Positions 1 to 6,154 of a stretch of DNA of 17,162 nt are shown here, piece by piece. The position numbers and the translations under genes are program-made. The notes beneath the pieces were generated by a model. The model was not told the origin of the DNA, ran no database searches, and worked only from the letters and a program-made list of their open reading frames with translations. The DNA is from CAYUEN01 sp964443745. Its GTDB lineage: Bacteria > Campylobacterota > Campylobacteria > Campylobacterales > QNZT01. The stretch spans positions 1 to 17,162 of the forward strand of contig CAYUEN010000037.1 of NCBI GenBank assembly GCA_964443745.1, read 5' to 3'. The first letter of the stretch is position 1; the number at the start of each line of letters is the position of its first letter.

Positions 1-55
1 GGCGGGCGAGAGTGATACAGACCTCCACCAGCACCTTGACGATGAGCTCCTGCAT
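1..55 (-). CDS. Partial ORF, N-terminus only, unknown function
   Basis: Only the first 18 codons are inside the window; the protein begins MQELIVKVLVEVCITLAR and continues beyond position 1. Its ATG (53-55) shares a base with the TGA of the preceding small ORF (TGATG), the usual arrangement for translational coupling, which is the main reason to believe it is real. The visible part is hydrophobic and beta- or membrane-like. I do not recognise it and assign no function. Confidence 0.4.
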   Translation of the reverse strand, partial: MQELIVKVLVEVCITLAR

Positions 56-156
56 CAGGCCACTCCGGGATGTTGGGGAAGATAGTCGGGGTCGTTGGCA
101 GGCTGATAGAGCCAACAGCGCACCCAGAGGGTACGAAGATGGGTCACATAGGCCAT
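55..156 (-). CDS. Small ORF of 33 aa, unknown function
   Basis: The protein begins MAYVTHLRTLWVRCWLYQ, continues PANDPDYLPQHPGVA and ends at TGA 55-57. Too short for ordinary gene callers, but it has the best Shine-Dalgarno in the window: AAAGGAGG (162-169 on the plus strand) five bases before ATG. It is coupled by TGATG to the next ORF off the left edge. No signal peptide; it is rich in Trp, Tyr and Pro. Tightly overlapping tiny ORFs like this are common in phage and conjugative modules, so it may belong to an integrated element ending here, but that is inference. Function unknown. Confidence 0.5.
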   Translation of the reverse strand: MAYVTHLRTLWVRCWLYQPANDPDYLPQHPGVA

Positions 157-335
157 AATTGCCTCCTTTGGTGGTGAAAATGTGCTGAAAATGGGGGTTT
201 GGGGGTGGAAAATGGAGAAAGCGAGGGCTAAATGATTCCCTCTATATGTATATGCCGTGTTTTTTGGGGGAATTCCCGGTAGGAGTTATCTTTTCAAAAG
301 AAGAAATGGCAAAATGTGTTACTTAGTTTCTCAGT

Positions 336-360
336 AGAGGAAAAAAAGGGTTTTACCTCT
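336..360. repeat. Inverted repeat / hairpin
   Basis: Arms AGAGG (336-340) and CCTCT (356-360), extended inward by an A run facing TTTT (351-354) with one bulged A. Pairing gives roughly nine pairs around a short AAAGGG loop. It is not followed by a T run on the plus strand, so it is not a convincing terminator there. Confidence 0.4.
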
Positions 361-366
361 TCTCGT

Positions 367-390
367 AGGGGTAAGTTTAGGGGTAAGTTT
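367..390. repeat. Exact 12-bp tandem repeat (AGGGGTAAGTTT x2)
   Basis: AGGGGTAAGTTT occurs at 367-378 and again immediately at 379-390. A related copy lies inverted at 351-360 (AGAGGTAAAA on the minus strand), so three elements of consensus AGRGGTAAR sit within 40 bp, one inverted and two direct. Such clusters can be binding sites for a repressor or arm-type sites for an integrase. Which applies here is unknown. Confidence 0.75.
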
Positions 391-397
391 CGTCATT

Positions 398-437
398 TTT
401 TATGGATTAAGCCCATAAAATGGGAATTTATGAATCC
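398..437. repeat. Overlapping alternative hairpins
   Basis: Three inverted repeats share the same bases. TTTTATGG (398-405) pairs with CCATAAAA (413-420). CCCAT (412-416) pairs with ATGGG (420-424) around AAA. GGATT (404-408) pairs with AATCC (433-437) and encloses the second. The first is mutually exclusive with the other two, as in attenuators, but no adjacent coding start supports a regulatory reading. It could also be a weak bidirectional terminator or recombination site. Confidence 0.4.
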
Positions 438-529
438 AGCATCCGGAGCCATCTTTTCTCCGTAACCACCCCTTGATTTTAATGCCGAATTTTATCTCTT
501 CTTTCGGCAACTCCCCAATTCCGACACCA

Positions 530-538
530 TGGTATAAT
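530..538 (+). promoter_or_regulatory. Extended -10 promoter of the hydrolase gene
   Basis: TGGTATAAT is a perfect extended -10 (TGnTATAAT). No good -35 lies 16-18 bp upstream. Transcription would start near 545 and give a leader of about 100 nt to the ATG at 646. Confidence 0.65.
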
Positions 539-551
539 GCATATCGGAACT

Positions 552-569
552 TCCCCGCGTTCTCGGGGA
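552..569 (+). promoter_or_regulatory. Leader hairpin just after the predicted start point
   Basis: TCCCCG (552-557) and CGGGGA (564-569) form a six-pair stem with a six-base loop (CGTTCT), about seven bases into the predicted transcript. It may stabilise the 5' end; there is no clear T run for termination. Confidence 0.35.
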
Positions 570-645
570 TTTTGAAAGAGGTTGATATAAAAACATCTAT
601 TTGTATTTGCGCTTTACATCCGTTACATTTTCGTCTTTGGATGGT

Positions 646-1635
646 ATGGTGAAAAAGAGATCTTTTACGCCGGCAAAAGGGATTGGCGGACCCCATTTGC
701 AGACACTCTACGCTTCCCTGATCGGACGAGGCAAGATAGAAAATCCTTTCCGGGAGCGATTCGAGCTGGAAGATGGGGATTTTGTCGACTCTTTTTGGTA
801 CCAAAAACCTTCCGTCAAAGGGGATCCGATCGTGACGCTCTTTCACGGTCTTGCCGGATCATGGAAGTCGGCTTATATCTGCCGGACGATGCGAAGTCTT
901 TCAAAACGTGGTTTTTCAGTGGTGCTGATGCATTTTCGCGGTTGTTCGGGAGTGCCGAATAGGCTTCCACGCTCTTATCATGCCGCACATACGGCCGATG
1001 CGAAGGCGTGGATTTCGTATCTAAAGAGGAAATATCCCGCCAGTCCCCTTTTGGGGGTGGGATTTTCGCTGGGCGGCAACATGCTGCTCAAGCTTCTTGG
1101 GGAGTGGGGTGGCGATTCACCGCTGAGGGGCGCTGCGGTCGTCTCCGCACCGATGAGGCTCGATCTGACGGCTTGGCGGATGGAGCGGGGGATTTCCCGC
1201 TTTTATCGGTGGTATCTGTTGCGTGAGCTCAAAGCCGCCGCGGCCGAAAAATACAGTAGGCATGATATGCAGGCGCGGATCGGCCTAACGCTTAAAGAGT
1301 TAAAAAAGCTTCGCACGTTTTGGGAGTTTGACGACGCCTATACCGCTACGTTGCACGGATTTGCGGATGTGCGGACCTATTATGAGCGTGCCGGTGCCGC
1401 CTCTTCGCTTAAAAAGATCGAAACGCCCACGCTGATACTGCATGCTAGAGACGATCCTTTTACGGGAGAAGAGGTGATTCCCTCCGCAAAGGAGATCTCC
1501 CCCGCGATCGAGCTGGAGATCACCGAAAACGGCGGTCATCTCGGTTTTGTGGGCGGAAGCCTTCGTCGCCCGCGCTTTTGGATGGAAGAGCGGGTGGGAG
1601 ATTTTTTGATCCAATGTCTGGAAAATTCCGATTAA
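646..1635 (+). CDS. yheT: YheT-family alpha/beta hydrolase
   Basis: Predicted soluble serine hydrolase of the COG0429/YheT family; physiological substrate unknown. Numbering from the ATG at 646, the opening FTPAKGIGGPHLQTLY matches the family's conserved start. The oxyanion region TLFHGLAGS lies near residue 65, the HFRGCSGVPNR signature near 96-106, the nucleophile elbow GFSLGG has Ser141, and Asp270 in ARDDPF and His298 in GGHLGFVGG complete the triad. Length of 329 aa is normal. An in-frame TTG at 601 would add 15 residues, but the only ribosome-site-like sequence there (GAAAGAGG, 573-580) is about 20 bases away, so I prefer the ATG. The gene is monocistronic, has its own promoter, and converges with the lipoprotein gene 24 bp downstream. 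Confidence 0.88.
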   Translation: MVKKRSFTPAKGIGGPHLQTLYASLIGRGKIENPFRERFELEDGDFVDSFWYQKPSVKGDPIVTLFHGLAGSWKSAYICRTMRSLSKRGFSVVLMHFRGCSGVPNRLPRSYHAAHTADAKAWISYLKRKYPASPLLGVGFSLGGNMLLKLLGEWGGDSPLRGAAVVSAPMRLDLTAWRMERGISRFYRWYLLRELKAAAAEKYSRHDMQARIGLTLKELKKLRTFWEFDDAYTATLHGFADVRTYYERAGAASSLKKIETPTLILHARDDPFTGEEVIPSAKEISPAIELEITENGGHLGFVGGSLRRPRFWMEERVGDFLIQCLENSD

Positions 1636-1659
1636 AAAGCCGATCGTAAACCACCGGGC

Positions 1660-3120
1660 TCAATACTCCACTCTCTCCACCTCGATTTTCGCATGCCATT
1701 GCGGAGTATCCAGATCGTAGATGCCCGGCTCCAGCGGGAGGGTGATGCGCGCCCCTTGCAAATCTTCGTCGCGATGGCCGGTGAGTTCTTGCATATGGTA
1801 TCGTTCGTTAAAGTCGATTTCGTAAGCATGCAGATCGAGTACGAGGCTTTTTTCGTCGGGAAGGACGAAGCTGTCGAAGAGTATCTGTCTGAAGGATCGC
1901 GTTTCGTGGTCGTGCTCGTATTTGTGTATCGGAAGGATACCGCTTTTGAGCGCTCTTTCGTCGATGGCGCCGGCCGTTTGCCAGAGTCGGGAGGCGAGAG
2001 GGCTGAAGATTCGGCTCGCGAAAACCACTTCGGCGGGGCGGTTGTCGAAGAAGAGGGTCCGTTTTTCGTGGATATCCTCCACTTTCGCCTCTATCAGCGT
2101 GATCCTGATTCTTTTGCTGCCCCGTAAAAAGGCGACGATCGAGGCATACGCACCGTCGTTGGATTCGAGTGAAAAGTGGTTTTCATGAAAAAAGAGGTGC
2201 ATCGGCGGGAGCTGGCGGTATCGTGCTTGCGGAAGCATCGGATGAAAATAGGTGTCTTCCACCAGTTGGGTTCCGTCGTTGGGTCTATAGCCTCCGTTGA
2301 GTTTTGTCAGCAGAGAGAGGCCGCTGTCGTTGAGGCGGTCGTCGGTGGAGCTTTCGAAAGCGACGACGATATTTTTGTAATAGGGACTGGCCCCCTCGTG
2401 GGAGGGGTCGTGGAGTTGGCGAGCGATCCAGTCGTAGCGCATCTGTTCGACGTCTATCGATTGCGGGTCGAATTGCGATACCAGCGAGGAGAGGCGATTT
2501 GAACTGGCTGCGTAGTTTCCGGCGATCACCCCTTCCAGCGAGAGCCATCTGGCGATTTTCCCCTCCGAGGCCAGGTGTGCGGTATCCTTCTCGATCAGCC
2601 AGCGGGTTACGAGCGAGCCCATCGAGACGCTGACGATGTTGGCTTTGGAGGCGTTGGTCTCTCTCATCATGTGATCGATGAATTTGCCTATGATCGCCGC
2701 ATAACGCGGTATACCGCCGCCGTAACGGGTGGTGATTTCGTCGATTTCCCGGATATCCTCCGCGCTGTAGTAGGAGGGAGGCGTGTCGCCGTAGTACCAG
2801 CAGGCGGCAAGAGTCCTTTCGTATTTCTCATTTGCATCCTCTTCCAGTATCGGCCAGCGGGTGTAGTGGCGAAGTTTGACGAGCATGTCGTTGAGGACGG
2901 GTTCTCCGTAGACTCCCTGATGGTCGGCACCCTCTTTGTGGTAACCGTGTATGAAGAAGGTGATCGTTTTGGCGGGTTCGGAGTGGTTTCGGTCCGTTTC
3001 GTCTTCGGTAAGAGATGTACCGGAGAAGGAGCCGTTATGCTCTTCGAGCAGAGGGGAGGAGCCATCCGGTCCGCAGCCGCTCAGTAGAAAAAGGAGGGAA
3101 AAAAGGAGAAGAAAACGCAT
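1660..3120 (-). CDS. Lipoprotein with alpha/beta-hydrolase (lipase-like) domain
   Basis: Exported, lipid-anchored protein of 486 aa. Residues 1-16 are a lipoprotein signal ending in the lipobox LLSGC (Cys16), followed by a polar linker to about 50. The hydrolase core runs from about 51 to 335: oxyanion segment TFFIHGYHKEG, nucleophile in VSVSMGSLV (Ser166), probable acid Asp282 in PNDGTQLVED, probable His315 in FHENHFSLES. The triad assignment rests on spacing and local motif. The last 150 residues form a separate beta-rich region that I do not recognise, perhaps a binding domain. AAAGG precedes the ATG by seven bases. Probably a periplasmic or outer-membrane esterase/lipase; substrate unknown. 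Confidence 0.75.
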   Translation of the reverse strand: MRFLLLFSLLFLLSGCGPDGSSPLLEEHNGSFSGTSLTEDETDRNHSEPAKTITFFIHGYHKEGADHQGVYGEPVLNDMLVKLRHYTRWPILEEDANEKYERTLAACWYYGDTPPSYYSAEDIREIDEITTRYGGGIPRYAAIIGKFIDHMMRETNASKANIVSVSMGSLVTRWLIEKDTAHLASEGKIARWLSLEGVIAGNYAASSNRLSSLVSQFDPQSIDVEQMRYDWIARQLHDPSHEGASPYYKNIVVAFESSTDDRLNDSGLSLLTKLNGGYRPNDGTQLVEDTYFHPMLPQARYRQLPPMHLFFHENHFSLESNDGAYASIVAFLRGSKRIRITLIEAKVEDIHEKRTLFFDNRPAEVVFASRIFSPLASRLWQTAGAIDERALKSGILPIHKYEHDHETRSFRQILFDSFVLPDEKSLVLDLHAYEIDFNERYHMQELTGHRDEDLQGARITLPLEPGIYDLDTPQWHAKIEVERVEY

Positions 3121-3155
3121 ACTCGAACCTTTGTAAAAACTAAAAAATTGAAATT

Positions 3156-3164
3156 ATTGTAGCA
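3156..3164 (-). promoter_or_regulatory. Extended -10 promoter of the lipoprotein gene
   Basis: On the minus strand this reads TGCTACAAT, an extended -10 differing from TGnTATAAT at one base. The predicted start point is near 3149, giving a leader of about 29 nt with the AAAGG ribosome site. It stands back to back with the decarboxylase promoter region. Confidence 0.5.
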
Positions 3165-3240
3165 TATTTCAAATTATTTTAATATCATCGCTCTTAAAAG
3201 AAATTGGATAAAATAGGGATAGATTATTGCGGAGTGAACG

Positions 3241-5058
3241 ATGGATTTGAAAGAGACGCTGGAAGCGCTGAAAAAGAGAGGTTGGCTGAAGATAATCGAC
3301 GAGCCGCTGGATGTCAGGCTGGAAATTCCGCATATCGCGTATCTCGAAGTGAAAAAGCCGGATTCGAAGGTGTTGCTCTTTACGCGGCCGATCGAGCGTG
3401 AAAAGGGGATCGAATACTCGATGCCGGTGGTGATGAATATGTTCGCATCCAAAGAGGTGACGACGTTTCTCTTCGGAAAGGAGCCCGATGCGATCGCGGC
3501 GGAGATCGAAGAGTTGCTTCATCTCAAGCCCCCTCATGATCTGAAGGGCAAAATTTCGCTCGCCGCCAGGCTTTTTGGCCTCAAAAACGTTCCTCCCAAG
3601 CGTCTTGGGGGCGAGGGGGTTTGCCAGCAGGTCAAGTGGATGGGGAAAGAGGCGGATCTGGATCGTCTTCCGATCCTGACCACATGGCCGATGGACGGGG
3701 GGCCGTTTATCACGATGGGACAGGTCTATACGCGAAGTTTGGACGGAGAGATGCACAATTTGGGTATGTATCGCCTTCAGCAGTACGACAAGCGGCGGCT
3801 GGGAATGCACTGGCAGATTCACAAAGACTCCAGCCACTTTTTCGACCAGTACAGAGCGGCGGGCAAGAAGATGCCCGTCACCGTCGCGATAGGAGGCGAT
3901 CCGCTCTATATCTGGTGCGGGCAGGCGCCGATGCCCTACGGGATGTTCGAGCTGCTTCTTTACGGTTTCGTGCGCAAAAGCAACGCGCGGCTTGTCAAAT
4001 CGCTCACCAACGATCTATATATCCCCGAAGATGTCGATATCGTGATCGAAGGGGAGGTCGATCCCGAGGAGTTGGAAATCGAGGGGCCTTTTGGAGATCA
4101 CACCGGATACTATACGCTCAAAGAGCCCTACCCGGTGATGCATGTCAAAGCCATCACCACGAAAAAAGAGCCGTTGTATCAGGCGACCGTCGTGGGCAAA
4201 CCTCCGCTGGAAGACAAATATATGGGGTGGGGCACCGAACGGATCTTTCTGCCGCTGCTACAGACGACCGCTCCCGATCTGGTCGATTACCATATGCCCG
4301 AAAACGGCGTCTTTCACAATCTGATCCTGGCCAAGATCGCGCCGCGCTACAAAGGGCATGCCAAGCAGATCATGCACGCCTTTTGGGGAGTGGGGCAGAT
4401 GAGTTTCGTTAAGCATGCTCTCTTCGTGGGGCAAGAAGCTCCCGATCTGACCGACTACGAAGCGCTCACGGCCCATATACTCGATCGGATCGGCCCCGAA
4501 AGCCTGCTGATCACCGAGGGGATCGTCGACGCGTTGGATCACTCCGCGCCCGAAGCGCTCGTGGGAGGCAAGCTCGGTGTCGACGCGACGGGCCCGATCA
4601 GAAAGAGGGATTGCGAAGTGTTGGAGGATGAGAAGTTGCTGGAGGAGGTGCGAAAGCTGGACGATTCGGTCGTCGCCCTCAGGCAGTATTTGACCGCTAC
4701 GGCCAATCCTATCGCCGTGATTCAGTACCAAAAGCGCGAACGCGCGAAAAAACTCCACCAAAAGCTCGCACCGCTGGCGAACCATCTGCGTGTCGTCGTC
4801 TTCGTCGATACCCGCCAAAACAGCGTGGACAACCCCTATATGCTGATCTGGCGCGTGGTGAACAATATCGACGCGAAAAGAGATATTTACATAGATAAGA
4901 TTATCGGAATAGACGGTACCGACAAAAACGAGATCGACGGTTTCGAGCGGGAGTGGCCGGCCGATACTAACTGCGATCCGGAAGTGATCGAGGATCTAAA
5001 AAAGCGGGGACTCGTCGATGTGGACGAAGCGTTTCTGGAGCGATTTCAGATTGTCTAA
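3241..5058 (+). CDS. UbiD-family decarboxylase, menaquinone biosynthesis type
   Basis: Prenylated-FMN-dependent decarboxylase of 605 aa, the length of the Campylobacterota/SCO4490-type enzymes assigned to the futalosine menaquinone pathway rather than the shorter ubiquinone UbiD. Visible family motifs are NLGMYRLQ (173-180, cofactor and metal-binding Asn and Arg region), HWQIHKDSS (190-198), and EGPFGDHTGYY (281-291), whose Glu281 and Asp286 correspond to the catalytic acidic pair. The start is supported by GGAG six bases before the ATG. A TAAAAT -10 (3209-3214) would give a short leader. No other menaquinone gene is in the window. The menaquinone role is inferred from family and taxon; another aromatic-acid decarboxylase is the alternative. 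Confidence 0.87.
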   Translation: MDLKETLEALKKRGWLKIIDEPLDVRLEIPHIAYLEVKKPDSKVLLFTRPIEREKGIEYSMPVVMNMFASKEVTTFLFGKEPDAIAAEIEELLHLKPPHDLKGKISLAARLFGLKNVPPKRLGGEGVCQQVKWMGKEADLDRLPILTTWPMDGGPFITMGQVYTRSLDGEMHNLGMYRLQQYDKRRLGMHWQIHKDSSHFFDQYRAAGKKMPVTVAIGGDPLYIWCGQAPMPYGMFELLLYGFVRKSNARLVKSLTNDLYIPEDVDIVIEGEVDPEELEIEGPFGDHTGYYTLKEPYPVMHVKAITTKKEPLYQATVVGKPPLEDKYMGWGTERIFLPLLQTTAPDLVDYHMPENGVFHNLILAKIAPRYKGHAKQIMHAFWGVGQMSFVKHALFVGQEAPDLTDYEALTAHILDRIGPESLLITEGIVDALDHSAPEALVGGKLGVDATGPIRKRDCEVLEDEKLLEEVRKLDDSVVALRQYLTATANPIAVIQYQKRERAKKLHQKLAPLANHLRVVVFVDTRQNSVDNPYMLIWRVVNNIDAKRDIYIDKIIGIDGTDKNEIDGFEREWPADTNCDPEVIEDLKKRGLVDVDEAFLERFQIV

Positions 5059-5085
5059 ATCCACTCTTTGGTATCTTTTCGTCCA

Positions 5086-5094
5086 TGATTTAAT
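5086..5094 (+). promoter_or_regulatory. Extended -10 promoter upstream of the rpfF-like gene
   Basis: TGATTTAAT, an extended -10 with one mismatch in the hexamer, lies in the 59-bp gap after the decarboxylase gene. The start point would be near 5101, with GAGGAAAAG directly before the ATG at 5118. It suggests the signalling pair can be transcribed separately from the decarboxylase. Confidence 0.4.
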
Positions 5095-5117
5095 CTTTTT
5101 GATTTTGTGAGGAAAAG

Positions 5118-6098
5118 ATGCAATATTTTAGAAATATTCTAAAAGAGCGTCCGGAGATTTCCGTACGCTACGATTCGGAGTGCGAAGCTATTTGGTGTTA
5201 TTTCGATCCCAAAGAGCGTCCCAAATATTCGACGGATATCATCGAAAGCGGCAAAGCCGCACAACAGGCCCTCATCCAATATTTCGAACACAGTCGAGTC
5301 AAAGAGCGTTTTCCCATCAAATACTGGGTCTACGCTTCGACAACGAAAGATATCTACAACTACGGAGGGGATCTGGCATATTTTGCGGATTTGATCGAAA
5401 AGAGGGACAGGGAGAGGCTGTTGGCATATGCCAAAGGGTGTATCGATATTGTCTATTTGAATGCGACCAATTTCGGATTGCCTTTGACGACTATCACCTT
5501 GATACAGGGAGACGCACTTGGCGGAGGATTCGAATTGGCGCTTTCAAATTCGGTGACGATCGCGGAGGAGCGTTCGAGGATGGGGTTTCCGGAAATCAGG
5601 TTCAATCTTTTTCCGGGTATGGGAGCCTATTCGCTTCTTGCGAGATATCACGGTATCAAAATCGCTGAAGAGATGATGAGCAATGGCAAAATCTACACCG
5701 CCAGGGAGTTGTACGAGAGGGGTATCATCACAGAAGTGGTCGCGGATGGTAGCGGAGTGGAAGCGGTCAAAAAATTCATCAAAAAGCATCGCAGATTTTC
5801 CAACGGTATGCAGGGGATACAGAAGGTACAACAGCGTTACAAGCCGCTCTCGCATCGGGAGCTGATGGATATTACCGAGATTTGGGTCGATACCGCGTTG
5901 AATCTGACCCAAAACGACCTCAAAACGATGCGTCGGCTTGTGCAGGCGCAGAATATGAAAAAAATCACCCACCATAGGATCCGAACCTATCAGGATAGAA
6001 GGGTCATTCCCCATCTCGATTTTCCTCTGGTGGATTCCGATGGTGCCATAATTTTTTCTGATAGAAGAAAAGGAGGGGAGCGGCGGTTGGCTAGTTAA
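5118..6098 (+). CDS. rpfF: RpfF-like DSF (diffusible signal factor) synthase, crotonase fold
   Basis: RpfF enzymes dehydrate 3-hydroxyacyl-ACP and release the product as a cis-2-enoic fatty acid used for cell-cell signalling. The core is very close to Xanthomonas RpfF as remembered: KDIYNYGGDLAYF (77-89), then LIQGDALGGGFELALS with Glu139, then GFPEIRFNLFPGMGAYS with Glu159. These match RpfF Glu141 and Glu161, including the 20-residue spacing, so activity is plausible. Length of 326 aa is slightly over the usual 290, with a charged C-terminal tail ending DRRKGGERRLAS. GAGGAAAAG precedes the ATG. The next gene, 56 bp on, encodes a membrane GGDEF-EAL protein. An ordinary enoyl-CoA hydratase is less likely because of the YNxGGDL and FPGMGAY motifs. 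Confidence 0.87.
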   Translation: MQYFRNILKERPEISVRYDSECEAIWCYFDPKERPKYSTDIIESGKAAQQALIQYFEHSRVKERFPIKYWVYASTTKDIYNYGGDLAYFADLIEKRDRERLLAYAKGCIDIVYLNATNFGLPLTTITLIQGDALGGGFELALSNSVTIAEERSRMGFPEIRFNLFPGMGAYSLLARYHGIKIAEEMMSNGKIYTARELYERGIITEVVADGSGVEAVKKFIKKHRRFSNGMQGIQKVQQRYKPLSHRELMDITEIWVDTALNLTQNDLKTMRRLVQAQNMKKITHHRIRTYQDRRVIPHLDFPLVDSDGAIIFSDRRKGGERRLAS

Positions 6099-6125
6099 TT
6101 TTTTTCGTCATAGGGACGATATAGA

Positions 6126-6149
6126 GAGTACTTGATATCGAAGGTACTC
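6126..6149 (+). promoter_or_regulatory. Inverted repeat covering the ribosome site of the GGDEF-EAL gene
   Basis: GAGTAC (6126-6131) and GTACTC (6144-6149) are perfect arms. The stem can extend inward by TT/AA around a bulged G, with the palindrome GATATC in the loop. The only Shine-Dalgarno-like sequence before the GTG at 6155 is GAAGG (6140-6144), which falls in the 3' side of the structure. The hairpin could limit translation, or the DNA could be an operator. Confidence 0.4.
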
Positions 6150-6154
6150 CGAGC

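Larger units (their letters stand above)
157..645. other. Gene-free stretch with repeats, hairpins and a promoter
   Basis: No credible coding region on either strand. An open frame on the minus strand at 400-846 is antisense to the conserved hydrolase gene and has no family character. The stretch holds the ribosome site of the leftward small ORF (162-169), a perfect 10-bp palindrome GGGAATTCCC (268-277), a cluster of repeats and inverted repeats (336-437), and the extended -10 promoter with a leader hairpin of the rightward hydrolase gene (530-569). It could be the boundary between an integrated element on the left and ordinary chromosome on the right. Confidence 0.6.

Noticed and set aside
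367..390. Start of a CRISPR array
   Set aside because: Only two contiguous 12-bp copies without spacers; no cas genes.
400..846. Minus-strand open frame of 148 aa
   Set aside because: Its first half is antisense to the conserved YheT-type gene and the rest runs through the repeat-rich gene-free region; no ribosome site or family character.
1636..1659. Rho-independent terminator between the convergent hydrolase genes
   Set aside because: No stable GC stem followed by a T run on either strand.
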